A stretch of DNA of 64,000 bases from Gilvimarinus xylanilyticus. GTDB taxonomy: Bacteria; Pseudomonadota; Gammaproteobacteria; Pseudomonadales; Cellvibrionaceae. The notes below the pieces were generated by a model. It saw nothing but the letters and a program-made list of their open reading frames with translations, was not told the DNA's origin and made no database searches. The position numbers and the translations under genes were made by a program. The stretch spans positions 152,522-216,521 of the forward strand of contig NZ_JAMFTH010000006.1 in the NCBI RefSeq assembly GCF_024195295.1, read 5' to 3'. This document shows positions 18,235 to 28,484 of the stretch, piece after piece (positions within the stretch are counted from its first letter, which is position 1; the number at the start of each line of letters is the position of its first letter).

Positions 18235-19551
18235 TTATAAAATGTAACGACTTAAATCTTCGTTTTGCGCCAGCTCGCCCAGGTGCTTGTCGACATAGGC
18301 TGCATCAATCACAAAGTTTGTGTCGGCACTGCCCGCATCAAAGGAGATGTCTTCCAGCAGGCGCTCAAGCAGTGTATGCAGACGTCGGGCACCGATATTC
18401 TCGGTGCGCTCATTGACATCGAACGCCGTTTCGGCAATGCGGCGAATGCCGTCTTTGGTAAATTCGATATCGACGCCTTCGGTTTTAAGCAGGGCGTGAT
18501 GTTGCTCGGTCAGCGATGCCGAGGGCTCGGTTAGGATGCGCTCAAAATCATCTGGGGTCAGTGCGTTCAGCTCGACCCGAATGGGTAGACGGCCCTGCAG
18601 CTCGGGAATCAAATCCGATGGCTTCGACAGGTGAAACGCGCCCGAAGAAATAAACAGAATATGGTCGGTTTTAACCATGCCGTGTTTAGTGCTTACGGTG
18701 CAGCCTTCAATCAATGGCAGTAGGTCGCGTTGCACACCTTCGCGGGAAACATCGGTGCCGCCGCTTTCGCCGCGCTTGGCAACCTTGTCGATTTCATCCA
18801 AAAAGACAATGCCGGTTTGCTCTACCGATTCCACCGCCTGGGTCTTAATATCATCGTGATTAACCAGCTTGGCCGCCTCTTCTTCCTGTAGGACTTTCAG
18901 GGCCTGCTTGACGGTTAGTTTGCTGGTTTGGGTTTTGCCGTTGGACATGGAAGAAAACATGTTCTGCAGTTGGCTGGTCATTTCTTCCATGCCAGGGGGC
19001 GCCATAATTTCTACCCCGGCGGCAGGGGCCGATACATCCACCTCAATCTCTTTATCGTCAAGGTCGCCCTCGCGCAGTTTTTTACGGAAAATCTGGCGGG
19101 TGTTGGCGCCGCTTTCAGTGTCGGATTCACCGCGCGCCTTGGGCAATAATGCGTCCAAAACACGTTCTTCCGCTGCTTCGGCGGCGCGCACCTGAACGCG
19201 CTTCATGGCCTCTTCGCGCTGCATTTTAATCGCGCTTTCCACCAGGTCGCGAATAATGGATTCGACATCGCGGCCTACGTAGCCCACCTCGGTGAACTTG
19301 GTGGCTTCGATTTTAATGAAGGGCGCCTTGGCCAGCTTGGCCAGACGGCGGGCAATTTCGGTTTTACCTACACCCGTGGGGCCAATCATTAAAATATTCT
19401 TGGGGGTGATTTCGCCGCGCAGGTCGGTATCCACCTGTTGGCGACGCCAACGGTTGCGCAGGGCAATCGCTACGGCGCGTTTGGCTTCGTGCTGGCCGAC
19501 AATAAAACGGTCGAGTTCGTGTACGATTTCTCGCGGAGTCATGCTGGACAT
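18235..19551 (-). CDS. hslU: HslUV protease ATPase subunit
   Basis: AAA+ unfoldase that feeds substrates to HslV. The 438 residues match the family. Walker [17 protein letters not shown] is near residue 55, the I-domain lies between roughly residues 110 and 240, Walker B is [11 protein letters not shown], the sensor and C-terminal region includes [21 protein letters not shown], and the protein ends in LSRYIL, the tail that inserts into HslV to activate it. It starts 14 bases after the hslV stop and shares its heat-shock promoter. Confidence 0.97.
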   Translation of the reverse strand: MSSMTPREIVHELDRFIVGQHEAKRAVAIALRNRWRRQQVDTDLRGEITPKNILMIGPTGVGKTEIARRLAKLAKAPFIKIEATKFTEVGYVGRDVESIIRDLVESAIKMQREEAMKRVQVRAAEAAEERVLDALLPKARGESDTESGANTRQIFRKKLREGDLDDKEIEVDVSAPAAGVEIMAPPGMEEMTSQLQNMFSSMSNGKTQTSKLTVKQALKVLQEEEAAKLVNHDDIKTQAVESVEQTGIVFLDEIDKVAKRGESGGTDVSREGVQRDLLPLIEGCTVSTKHGMVKTDHILFISSGAFHLSKPSDLIPELQGRLPIRVELNALTPDDFERILTEPSASLTEQHHALLKTEGVDIEFTKDGIRRIAETAFDVNERTENIGARRLHTLLERLLEDISFDAGSADTNFVIDAAYVDKHLGELAQNEDLSRYIL

Positions 19552-19565
19552 AAAGGGGCTCGCAA

Positions 19566-20105
19566 TCAGTAATCCAGTGATTCGATAGTCTGGTTGTGGT
19601 TGGTGTAAATGCAGATGTCGCCGGCGATGGACAGGCCTTTTTCGACAATGGATTGAGCGTCCAGGTCGCTGTTATCGAGCAGCGCGCGTGCGGCAGACTG
19701 GGCGAAAGCGCCGCCCGAACCGATCGCAATCAAATCGTCTTCGGGCTGAATGACATCGCCGTTACCGGTGATGATTAGCGACGCCTCTTTATCGGCAACC
19801 GCCAGCAGTGCTTCTAGGCGACGCAGAGAGCGTTCGGTACGCCAGTCTTTGGCCAGCTCGACAGCGGCGCGGGTCAGTTGCCCGCCGTAGGCTTCCAGTT
19901 TTGCTTCAAAGCGTTCAAACAGAGTGAACGCATCGGCGGTGCCGCCGGCAAAGCCTGCTAACACTTGGTCTTTGTACAGGCGTCTGACTTTGCGGGCATT
20001 GCCTTTCATTATGGTGTTGCCCAGTGATACCTGGCCGTCGCCGCCAATAACAACGGTATTGCCGCGGCGCACGGACAGTATGGTGGTACCTCGGTACTGT
20101 TCCAC
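19566..20105 (-). CDS. hslV: HslUV protease proteolytic subunit
   Basis: Threonine peptidase that forms the double-hexamer core of the HslUV protease. Of 179 residues, [29 protein letters not shown] is the conserved N-terminal catalytic region. The first six residues, MEQYRG, precede the catalytic Thr (Thr7), so a short propeptide must be removed to expose it; the E. coli protein has only the initiator Met in front, whereas other proteobacteria share this longer form. [18 protein letters not shown] is also diagnostic. It is the first gene of the hslVU operon behind a sigma-32-type promoter. Confidence 0.96.
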   Translation of the reverse strand: MEQYRGTTILSVRRGNTVVIGGDGQVSLGNTIMKGNARKVRRLYKDQVLAGFAGGTADAFTLFERFEAKLEAYGGQLTRAAVELAKDWRTERSLRRLEALLAVADKEASLIITGNGDVIQPEDDLIAIGSGGAFAQSAARALLDNSDLDAQSIVEKGLSIAGDICIYTNHNQTIESLDY

Positions 20106-20178
20106 GATAGTTCCTTAACGGTTTGGTCAGTGAGTGGCCGGTTTCACAGCCGGGCCGCGTTTGCGGCGGATAGAGTCG

Positions 20179-20206
20179 AATTGGGGGCGGCGGCCTGGAT
20201 TTCAAG
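20179..20206 (-). promoter_or_regulatory. Sigma-32 (heat-shock) promoter of hslVU
   Basis: On the minus strand, CTTGAAA (20206-20200), a 13-base spacer and CCCCAATT (20186-20179) match the sigma-32 consensus CTTGAAA-N11-16-CCCCATNT almost completely. It would start transcription about 65 bases before the hslV ATG. The function of the operon supports the call. Confidence 0.85.
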
Positions 20207-20229
20207 CCGCGGGATGCTGATCGGCAGTT

Positions 20230-20820
20230 TTATCCTTCGGGGCTGCGCTTTAAAACCAGGGCGTTGTAGCGGTTGGACACCAGCGTAGATCTGGTTTTTG
20301 CCAGGCGCGATTGGTTATCGAAGGGGCCGATGACCACTCTGTGCCAGCGTTCGTTACCGCGAATGGTTACCTCTTCGGTGCGGGCATCCAGGTTGAGCAG
20401 AATCAGCTGCGCGCGCAAGCTTTCGGCGTCTTGGGCGCGGCGAAAAGAGCCCACTTGCAGCAGATATTCCATGGCGGGCTCGCGGGTTTTTTGCTCGGTG
20501 GTTTCTTTCGGCTCGGTGGCGGGAACAATCTCCTCGCTTTCTTCCAGCAGGGTGTAAAAGTCAAAGCGCGGCTTGGGCAGCTCCTGCTTTTTTTCGGGCT
20601 CGGGTTCCGGTTGCGGTTTCGCAGTGGTAGGTGCGTGCGACGCTTGTTGGGAGGACGTCTTAGATTGATTTGTAGGGGCAACCCCTGCCAAATAAATTAG
20701 AAACATGACAAATGCGCCGCCCACCGAACCAATAAACAGCCATACCCACCAGGGGACCTGGCTTTTGGGTGCCGCTTTTTTCGCGGCTGGGCGTTTTTTC
20801 TTGGCGTAGTCTCGGGTCAT
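20230..20820 (-). CDS. SPOR-domain, FtsN-like membrane protein
   Basis: Bitopic inner-membrane protein of 196 residues: a basic cytoplasmic N-terminus (RDYAKKKRPAAKKAA), one membrane helix around residues 24-47, a Pro/Glu-rich periplasmic linker, and a C-terminal SPOR domain (about residues 116-193, starting MEYLLQVGSFRRAQDAESLRAQL). SPOR domains bind denuded septal peptidoglycan, so a role in cell division is likely. It may be FtsN itself, which is also short and of this layout in many gammaproteobacteria, but the essential FtsN motif cannot be identified with confidence. It lies between priA and hslV, as in pseudomonads, though without argS between it and priA. Confidence 0.85.
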   Translation of the reverse strand: MTRDYAKKKRPAAKKAAPKSQVPWWVWLFIGSVGGAFVMFLIYLAGVAPTNQSKTSSQQASHAPTTAKPQPEPEPEKKQELPKPRFDFYTLLEESEEIVPATEPKETTEQKTREPAMEYLLQVGSFRRAQDAESLRAQLILLNLDARTEEVTIRGNERWHRVVIGPFDNQSRLAKTRSTLVSNRYNALVLKRSPEG

Positions 20821-20884
20821 GCGGGGCGCTCAGGTTAAAAGCCGATATTCTAAGGGGTTGTCTTAGGGCCTGTCGACCGGTGTA

Positions 20885-23089
20885 TCAATTCATTTCTTGT
20901 GGGTCGACATCAATAGACCAGCGGAGGGCGCGGTGGGTTTTCAATGTGCCGATATACTCAACTAAAAGCTGACACAGTTGGTTAATGGCCGCGCGTGAGT
21001 CGGATTTTACTTGCATTAAAAAGCGATACCGGTTGCCGCGTTTTTCCATTAACGCCGGCATCGGTCCCAGTAGCTCGGCGCCCAAGTTGGCCGTGTAAGC
21101 GTCGGCAAAGTGGCGCACCACCTGTAAAAATTGGGCGGCGGTATCGGCTACCGGGGCGTCGGCGCGAATCAGGGCGAGGTGCGAAAAAGGTGGCATCCGG
21201 GTGACTTCCCGCTCGGTAAGCAGAGCGCGGGAAAATGCCTGGTAGTCCCCGCTTACCAGCAGTTGCAGTAGCGGGTGATTTTGATTGCGGCTTTGCAGGA
21301 TGACCTCGCCCGGCTTTTGCTCTCGCCCGGCGCGCCCGGCTACCTGCGTAATGAGTTGGCCCATGCGCTCGGGGCCGCGAAAGTCGGCACTCAACAAACC
21401 GCTGTCCACATCGAGTATGACCGCCAGGGTGAGGTTGCGAAAGTGGTGGCCCTTGGCAATCATTTGGGTGCCTACCAAAATACAGGGGGCACCCTGGTGA
21501 ACCCGTTCCAGTTTATCGGATAGTGCGTTTTTGGTCCGAGTGGAGTCCCGGTCGATGCGAATAATATCGGTGTCGGGAAAGTACTGGGTTAGGAACTCCT
21601 CGCTGCGCTCGGTCCCCTGGCCGAGTGCCACCAGTCTGTGACTGTTGCAGATGGGGCAGTGAGACAGCACCGGTTGCTGCCAGTCGCAGTGGTGGCAGTG
21701 CAAGTGCCGCGGTTGGTGATGCAGGGTCAGGCGGGCGTCGCAGTGGCGACAGAGAATTTGGTTGCCGCAATCGTGGCACTGCAGGGTCGGGGCGTAACCG
21801 CGCCGATTGAGAAACACCAGCACCTGATTACCCGCTTTTAGGTGGTGATTGATGGCAGATAGGCTCTGCTCGCTTAGCCCCTGCTGGGCGCTGATGTCGC
21901 TGCTATCGACCAGCTGAATGCGAGGCGGTGGGTGGTTGCTGGCTCGGCGAGTTAGCTGTAAATGGGTAAATCGGTCGCGCAGGGCATTGTGCAGCGTCTC
22001 CAAGGCAGGCGTGGCGCTGCCCAGTATGACCGGAATATTCAGCGTTTTGCCCCGTAGGCAAGCTAGGTCGCGGGCGCAATAGCGAAAGCCCTCTTGCTGT
22101 TTAAAAGAGGCGTCGTGCTCTTCATCGACAATAATCAACCCGGCATGGGGCAGGGGGGTAAAAATCGCCGAGCGGGTGCCAATAATAATCTGTGCGCTGG
22201 CGTCGCACGCCCTCACCCAGGCGTTGAGTCGCTCGCGATCGCTCAGCCCAGAATGCAATGCCACCACCTTGGCGCTGCCAAAACGGCGTTGAAAGCGCTG
22301 GATAGTTTGGGGGGCAAGGCCGATCTCCGGCACCAATATAAGCGCCTGGGCGCGGCTATCACGGGTAAACAAGCGTGAGATCGCTTGCAGGTAAATCTCG
22401 GTTTTGCCGCTGCCGGTAGTGCCCTCCAGCAGATAAGTTTGAAACTGGTCCAGCGTTATTGCATCCAGAGCGACTTGTTGTTCTGGATTAAGAGCGAGAG
22501 CTTGCTCGCGAGAGGGCGCCTGCTTTGGACTTTGGCTCTGTTCGATAAGGCCGCGCTGGTGCAGCTTTTTAAGCGCGTCGCGGTTGAACCCCACCTCTTT
22601 GAGGTGGGGCCAGGTCTGTGGGCCGTAATCTCGTAGATACTTCAAGAGCTCGGCTTGGCGCGGCGCGCGGGGCAGAGCTGTATCGGGTAGGCCCTGTCCT
22701 TCGGGGGTTAGCTGCCAGGGCAAGATAGAGGAGTCGGCTTTGTAAGTTGGCATGTCTCCCTGGCGCAATAGGGTGGGCAGGGCTGCCTGCAGGGCTTCAC
22801 CCAGCGGACATTGATAGTAATTGGCGCTCCAGCGAATGAGGCTAATGAGCTCGGATGGGATTACCGGGCTGCGGTCGAGAACGGCCTGCAGTGACTTAAG
22901 CTTGCCGGGCTCAAGGTTGCCATCGTCACTGTGCCCCAGAACCACGCCGATAAGTTCGCGCCCGGCAAAGGGCACACGGACTCGCGCACCTGTGGGCGGT
23001 GGCTGAGATATCTCGTCGCCCAGCAGATAATCAAAGGTTTCGCGCAGGGGGACGGGTAGGGCGACTTGTATTCGCGTGTGTTTGCTCAT
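20885..23089 (-). CDS. priA: Primosomal protein N', replication restart helicase
   Basis: 3'-5' superfamily 2 helicase that recognises stalled forks and reloads the replisome. The 734 residues comprise a 3'-BD and winged-helix N-terminal half, the helicase core with Walker A EGTTGSGKTEIYL and the DEEH box IIVDEEHDASFKQQ, and a zinc-binding insert with paired cysteines (CHDCGNQILCRHC, CHHCDWQQ, CPIC). The ATG at 23089 is preferred; a TTG three codons upstream has no better ribosome site. It is relevant that this window also encodes DnaT-like and lambda-P-like proteins (55647-57333), possible downstream partners in helicase loading. Confidence 0.95.
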   Translation of the reverse strand: MSKHTRIQVALPVPLRETFDYLLGDEISQPPPTGARVRVPFAGRELIGVVLGHSDDGNLEPGKLKSLQAVLDRSPVIPSELISLIRWSANYYQCPLGEALQAALPTLLRQGDMPTYKADSSILPWQLTPEGQGLPDTALPRAPRQAELLKYLRDYGPQTWPHLKEVGFNRDALKKLHQRGLIEQSQSPKQAPSREQALALNPEQQVALDAITLDQFQTYLLEGTTGSGKTEIYLQAISRLFTRDSRAQALILVPEIGLAPQTIQRFQRRFGSAKVVALHSGLSDRERLNAWVRACDASAQIIIGTRSAIFTPLPHAGLIIVDEEHDASFKQQEGFRYCARDLACLRGKTLNIPVILGSATPALETLHNALRDRFTHLQLTRRASNHPPPRIQLVDSSDISAQQGLSEQSLSAINHHLKAGNQVLVFLNRRGYAPTLQCHDCGNQILCRHCDARLTLHHQPRHLHCHHCDWQQPVLSHCPICNSHRLVALGQGTERSEEFLTQYFPDTDIIRIDRDSTRTKNALSDKLERVHQGAPCILVGTQMIAKGHHFRNLTLAVILDVDSGLLSADFRGPERMGQLITQVAGRAGREQKPGEVILQSRNQNHPLLQLLVSGDYQAFSRALLTEREVTRMPPFSHLALIRADAPVADTAAQFLQVVRHFADAYTANLGAELLGPMPALMEKRGNRYRFLMQVKSDSRAAINQLCQLLVEYIGTLKTHRALRWSIDVDPQEMN

Positions 23090-23174
23090 TGGGGGCAAAT
23101 ACTACTGTATTTACGGCCAAATCACATGCCTGGAAAGCCTGCCTACACAGGTGCTTAAAAAATGCTCGTTTTGC

Positions 23175-23202
23175 TTGCTTTAGGGTGGATTTATGGTAGT
23201 AT
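23175..23202 (+). promoter_or_regulatory. Candidate promoter of rpmE
   Basis: TTGCTT, 16 bases, TAGTAT, about 100 bases before the rpmE ATG. This leaves room for a structured untranslated leader. Prediction by eye. Confidence 0.45.
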
Positions 23203-23222
23203 CGCCGCCCCAAATATTGCGA

Positions 23223-23301
23223 TAACCCCGTTATGCCGTGCCCGGCAAAGAGGCGTGGACCTTGTGTTCAGGTGGCGGTATACACAACATAGGTAATACT
23301 C
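23223..23301 (+). promoter_or_regulatory. Possible ribosomal-protein leader of rpmE
   Basis: The untranslated leader can fold with an outer stem ATGCCG/CGGTAT (one wobble pair), enclosing a small hairpin ACCT/AGGT with a seven-base loop. Autoregulatory L31 leaders have been described in gammaproteobacteria; whether this matches that motif needs a covariance model. The fold is proposed by eye. Confidence 0.3.
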
Positions 23302-23520
23302 ATGCAAGCTGATATCCATCCTAAGTACACCAATGTTACGGCAACCTGTAGCTGCGGTAACAAAATCGAAACTCGCTCTACCCTGGGTGAAGATTTTCAC
23401 ATCGACGTATGTTCAGAGTGCCATCCTTTCTTCACCGGTAAGCAGAAAGTGGTAGACACTGGTGGTCGTATCGATCGTTTCAACAAGCGCTTCGCCAGCC
23501 GTATTGGTGGCAAAAAGTAA
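23302..23520 (+). CDS. rpmE: 50S ribosomal protein L31, zinc-binding form
   Basis: Large-subunit protein of 72 residues bridging the subunits. The zinc ligands of the C+ form are present: Cys16 and Cys18 (CSC) and Cys37 and Cys40 (CSEC), so this is not the zinc-free YkgM type. The sequence from MQADIHPKY to RIGGKK matches full length. Divergent from priA and followed by a strong terminator. Presence of the zinc form usually implies a Zur-controlled paralogue elsewhere, but none is in this window. Confidence 0.98.
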   Translation: MQADIHPKYTNVTATCSCGNKIETRSTLGEDFHIDVCSECHPFFTGKQKVVDTGGRIDRFNKRFASRIGGKK

Positions 23521-23551
23521 GTGCTTGTGTCGGGTGGTTATCCACCAACAT

Positions 23552-23579
23552 AAAAAAACCCGCTGCGGCGGGTTTTTTT
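23552..23579. terminator. Bidirectional intrinsic terminator between rpmE and mrcA
   Basis: Seven A residues, CCCGC, loop TGCG, GCGGG, seven T residues. It terminates rpmE on the plus strand and, because of the flanking A and T runs, also mrcA on the minus strand. Confidence 0.92.
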
Positions 23580-23615
23580 ATGTCTGGCGTTTACAGGCTT
23601 TGTCAGTTGAGGGGG

Positions 23616-26060
23616 CTAGAACAACTCTTCGGGGAGCATCTGCCCGCTCTTGCCTTCGCCTGATTGGCTTCCCTCTTCCAGAGGCGGGATTTCGCTTTGG
23701 CGGAAGATTTCAAATATTGCATCTGGATCATTGGGCCCTGCGCGCTTGCCTGTTTCGGGGTCGATACGCACGGTTACGATGCCGTCGGGTCTTTTGCTGG
23801 GTTGTTCTGGTTTATCCGCAAGGGCTGCGCGCATATAGTTGATCCAGATGGGCAGTGCGGCCGAGCCGCCGTACTCGTTGTTGCCCAGGGGCGTATTTTT
23901 ATCAAAGCCCAGCCAGGTCACCGTGACGACATCGGGGTTGTAGCCCGCGAACCAGGCATCGCGGGGACCGTTGGTGGTACCGGTTTTACCGGCAATATCG
24001 TCGCGCTCTAATACGCGGGCCCGGCGCCCGGTGCCTCGGGCGATAACATCCCTCAGCATGGAGTCCGCGATATAAGCGGTATCGGCATCTAGAATGCGCT
24101 CGGCTCGGTTTATCGCTTCGGGCGCATCCTTTGTTGTGTCTTGAGTGTCGTCTGCCAATAGTTCCTCCAAGGTGGCGGCTTCCTTTTTTTGTGATGCGCT
24201 TTGCTCCGGGCAGGAGCCGGTGCAGGCCGTTGCCGGGTTGGCTTGAAATGAAATCTCACCGTCGACCGTTTCAATGCGATCAATCAAATAGGCGTTGACC
24301 TTAAAGCCACCATTGGCAAAGGTGGCGTAGGCCTCGGCGAGCCTTAGAGGGGTTACCTCGTAGCTGCCCAAGGCCAGAGAGAGGTCGCGGGGGAGCTCGG
24401 CGGCGTTAAAGCCAAAGCGGGCCAGGCTTTGATGGGCGGTGTCCATGCCCAGGCTGCGCAGAATGCGAATGGATACCAAGTTGCGCGAGCGGTAGAGAGC
24501 GGTGCGCATACGCATGGGGCCCAAAAAGGTGCCACCGTCGTTTTCGGGGCGCCAGGTGCCTTCCAGGCTGGCGTCTTCAATCACAATGGGTGCGTCGTTA
24601 ATGATGGTGGCAGGGGTGTAGCCGTTCTCTAAAGCCGTGGTGTAAATAAAGGGCTTAAACGAGGAGCCCGGCTGGCGGGCGGCCTGGAGCACCCGGTTGA
24701 AGTGGCTTTGGTTAAAATCAAACCCGCCCACCATAGAAATGATAGCCCCATTTTGGGGGTTGAGCGAAATCAAAGAGGCTTCTGCTTCAGGGAGTTGGCT
24801 CAGCTCCCATTGGCCTTCGGGGCCTCTTTTTATCCGAATTACGTCTCCCTCGGCTACCAAGTCAGCGGCACTGGTGGGCTTTTTGCCGCGGTAGTTTTCG
24901 TTGAGGTAGGGGCGCGCGTCTCCCAGGCCCTGCTCCCAGCCAAGGGTCTGGGTGCTGCCGTCGGCTAGCATAATCTCGATGGATTGCTCGTCCAATGCAC
25001 CCACCACAGCGGGAACCAGCTCGCCGTATGTGGGGATGTCTTGCAAAAGCTCGGGCCATTGTTCGCGAGCGTCTGTGTTTAGGCGACTCTCGGGGCCGCG
25101 AAAACCGTGCCGCTGGTCGTAAGTGAGAATGCCGTTGCGGACTTCCGCTTGAGCGGTTTCCTGCAATTCGGCATTGACCGTGGTGTAAATATTGTAGCCG
25201 TCGGTATAGGCGGCTGTGCCAAAGCGGTCTATGGCCTCTTGGCGCGCCATTTCGGCGACATACGGGGCATACAGCTCGGGGGTTAAACCGTGGTAGCTGG
25301 CGCTGATGGGTTCATTGCTGGCATGGCGCCAGGTCGCTTCATCGATGTGGCCCAGTTCGAGCATGCGACTGAGAATCCAGTTGCGACGGATCAGAGCTCG
25401 CTCCGGATTGGCGAGCGGGTTGTACGCCGAGGGCGCCTTGGGGAGGCCGGCAATCATTGCCCACTGGGCTAGGCTCAGGTCACCAATGTCTTTGCCATAA
25501 TAGACATGGGCGGCAGCCTGGATGCCATAGGCGCGATTGCCAAAGTAAATTTTATTGTTGTACAGCTCGAGAATCTCTGCTTTGCTTAATTCTTTCTCTA
25601 TCTGAAGCGCGAGCAGGATTTCGTTGAATTTACGGGCGAAGGTCTGCTTAAAAGTTAAAAAGAAGTTTCGGGCGACCTGCATGGTGATGGTGCTGCCGCC
25701 GGATTGAATTTGACCTGTTTGCAATAATTGTGAAGCCGCTCGCAAAAGTCCTTTAATAGAGACGCCGTTATGGTCGTAGAATTGAGCATCTTCTGCCGAT
25801 AATAGAGCTTTAGTGTATAAAGGTGGAATCTGGTTATAGCTAATCGGTGATCGACGTTGCTCGCCAAATTCGCCAATCAGCTTCTGGTCGCTGGAGTAAA
25901 TGCGCAGAGGGGTCTGCAGCTTTACCTCGCGCAAAGTCTGTACGTCGGGTAACTTGGGGTCCAGGTACAGGTAAAGACCGGCAAATGTGATGGCTGTCAC
26001 GCCGCAGCCCGCAACGAATAACCATAAAAGCGCTTTTAGAGCAGAGTAGAATTTAAGCAT
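23616..26060 (-). CDS. mrcA: Penicillin-binding protein 1A, bifunctional transglycosylase/transpeptidase
   Basis: Inner-membrane peptidoglycan synthase of 814 residues. A short cytoplasmic start and one membrane helix (about residues 10-31) precede the GT51 domain, with the catalytic region EDAQFYDHNGVSIKGLLRA and GGSTITMQVARNFFLT. An OB-like linker follows, then the transpeptidase with SSFK (acylated Ser), SRN and KTGTT. A Cys-containing insertion (ACTGSCPEQ) precedes the KTG box. Divergent from pilMNOPQ, as ponA is in Pseudomonas. Confidence 0.96.
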   Translation of the reverse strand: MLKFYSALKALLWLFVAGCGVTAITFAGLYLYLDPKLPDVQTLREVKLQTPLRIYSSDQKLIGEFGEQRRSPISYNQIPPLYTKALLSAEDAQFYDHNGVSIKGLLRAASQLLQTGQIQSGGSTITMQVARNFFLTFKQTFARKFNEILLALQIEKELSKAEILELYNNKIYFGNRAYGIQAAAHVYYGKDIGDLSLAQWAMIAGLPKAPSAYNPLANPERALIRRNWILSRMLELGHIDEATWRHASNEPISASYHGLTPELYAPYVAEMARQEAIDRFGTAAYTDGYNIYTTVNAELQETAQAEVRNGILTYDQRHGFRGPESRLNTDAREQWPELLQDIPTYGELVPAVVGALDEQSIEIMLADGSTQTLGWEQGLGDARPYLNENYRGKKPTSAADLVAEGDVIRIKRGPEGQWELSQLPEAEASLISLNPQNGAIISMVGGFDFNQSHFNRVLQAARQPGSSFKPFIYTTALENGYTPATIINDAPIVIEDASLEGTWRPENDGGTFLGPMRMRTALYRSRNLVSIRILRSLGMDTAHQSLARFGFNAAELPRDLSLALGSYEVTPLRLAEAYATFANGGFKVNAYLIDRIETVDGEISFQANPATACTGSCPEQSASQKKEAATLEELLADDTQDTTKDAPEAINRAERILDADTAYIADSMLRDVIARGTGRRARVLERDDIAGKTGTTNGPRDAWFAGYNPDVVTVTWLGFDKNTPLGNNEYGGSAALPIWINYMRAALADKPEQPSKRPDGIVTVRIDPETGKRAGPNDPDAIFEIFRQSEIPPLEEGSQSGEGKSGQMLPEELF

Positions 26061-26110
26061 TTTTTGTATTGGAATTAGAGAGTTAGCAACATTTACCGTG
26101 TGAGCTCGGC

Positions 26111-26139
26111 ATTATACGGGGTTTTTATCGGTTTACATA
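26111..26139 (-). promoter_or_regulatory. Candidate mrcA promoter
   Basis: On the minus strand TATGTA, 17 bases, and a perfect TATAAT -10 (26116-26111), 51 bases before the mrcA ATG. The -35 is weak (three or fewer matches). Confidence 0.5.
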
Positions 26140-26148
26140 CGTACGTAT
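26137..26148. promoter_or_regulatory. 12-bp perfect palindrome between divergent promoters
   Basis: ATACGTACGTAT lies between the predicted -35 elements of mrcA and pilM and overlaps the former. A dimeric regulator could control both genes from it. The position is suggestive; no regulator is identified. Confidence 0.35.
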
Positions 26149-26151
26149 TTG

Positions 26152-26179
26152 TTGCAGGCTTAACTTAAAGTGCTATAAC
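26152..26179 (+). promoter_or_regulatory. Candidate promoter of pilMNOPQ
   Basis: TTGCAG, 16 bases, TATAAC (five of six), ending 37 bases before the pilM ATG. The only good sigma-70-like match in the mrcA-pilM gap on this strand. Confidence 0.55.
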
Positions 26180-26194
26180 ATAAACGACGGCTAA

Positions 26195-27285
<1,091 letters not shown>

Positions 27286-27286
<1 letters not shown>

Positions 27287-27867
27287 TGGCGAATATTAAC
27301 CTTCTACCCTGGCGGGTCACCTACCGTGAGAACAAGAAAAAGCAATTTATTGCCATCATGCTTATCGTGCTGGCGCTGGCCGGCGCTGTTGCCTTTATGT
27401 GGATTTCGCAGGCTAATGGCCGGGTCGATCACCAGCGTGAGCGCAATCAGATGCTCGAGCGGGAAATTGCCGAACTGGACAAGAAAGTCGCCGAAATTAA
27501 GCAGTTGCAGCAAAAGCGCGAAGAGCTTTTAGAATTGATGGAGTTGATCCGCAATCTTGAGGGCACTCGCTCGGTTATTGTGCATCACTTTGATGATTTA
27601 GTGCGTGCGATTCCCGATGGTGTTTATCTGACGTCGCTCGAGCGCGAGGGCGAGCTGATGAGCATGCAGGGAATGGCCGAGTCTAATAACCGGGTTTCAA
27701 GCTTTATGCGGAACCTGGATGCGTCCCCCTGGTACAGCGAGCCTAACCTGTCATCGGTAGAGGTGGCCCCGGAAGCGGGCGGACAGGCCAATGCTTTTGC
27801 TATGACGGTTAAAACCGTGGTGGCCAAGGGTGCGGGCCCGGATGCTGACGAGCAGGAGGCGCAATAA
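27286..27867 (+). CDS. pilN: Type IV pilus alignment protein PilN
   Basis: Bitopic inner-membrane protein of 193 residues. The cytoplasmic N-terminus MANINLLPWR is the conserved PilM-binding motif. One membrane helix spans about residues 21-42, followed by a coiled coil rich in Glu, Lys and Gln (about 45-90) and a periplasmic ferredoxin-like domain that pairs with PilO. It overlaps pilM by one base and is separated from pilO by two bases. Confidence 0.94.
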
Positions 27868-27869
27868 TA

Positions 27870-28484
27870 ATGGCTTTTAAAGATACCATCGCCCAGATCA
27901 AAGATTTTGATTACGAAGACCCCAACAAGCTCGGGGTATGGCCTTTACCTACCAAGATTCTGGTGTGCTTGTTTATTGTCGCAGCCGTACTGGCCGGGAC
28001 CTACTACTTCAAGATCAAAGCTATCAATGAGAGTTTGGTGCGTGAGCAGGCCGAGGAGCGCAGCTTGCGCAAAACCTTCGAAACGCGCAGTGCTCAGGCG
28101 GCTAACTTGGCGGCTTATCGGGCGCAAATGGAAGAAATGCAGCAGTCGTTTGAGTCGTTGCTGGCACGTTTGCCTTCAGATACCGAAGTGCCAGGACTGC
28201 TTGAGGATATCGACGCGCGCTCAGTGGAAAGTGGCTTGGGCGATTTGAGTCTAGAGCTGCAGCCTCAGCGCGACGCTGAATACTATGTCGAGTTACCTAT
28301 TAATATTAGTGTCAGAGGTGGCTACCACGACTTTGGTGGCTTTGTGAGTGGCGTTGCCGGAATGCCGCGCATTGTAACCTTACACAACTTTTCCATTAAT
28401 CAGGCGAAAGAAGGTGGCGACTTGTTAATGGAAATTCAAGCGAAAACCTATCACTATCAGGGAGGTGGGGAAAATGAAGAATAA
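27870..28484 (+). CDS. pilO: Type IV pilus alignment protein PilO
   Basis: Bitopic protein of 204 residues that forms heterodimers with PilN in the periplasm. One membrane helix lies at about residues 27-47, then a coiled coil (to about residue 100) with QQSFESLLARLPSDTEVPGLLEDI, then a ferredoxin-like fold including ELPINISVRGGYHDFGGFVSGVAGMPRIV. It overlaps the upstream-most possible pilP start, but not the one chosen by more than 11 bases. Confidence 0.94.
   Translation: MAFKDTIAQIKDFDYEDPNKLGVWPLPTKILVCLFIVAAVLAGTYYFKIKAINESLVREQAEERSLRKTFETRSAQAANLAAYRAQMEEMQQSFESLLARLPSDTEVPGLLEDIDARSVESGLGDLSLELQPQRDAEYYVELPINISVRGGYHDFGGFVSGVAGMPRIVTLHNFSINQAKEGGDLLMEIQAKTYHYQGGGENEE

Noticed and set aside
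20821..20884. argS remnant between the SPOR gene and priA
   Set aside because: The gap is 64 bases and shows no resemblance to a gene fragment; argS is simply elsewhere or lost from this spot.
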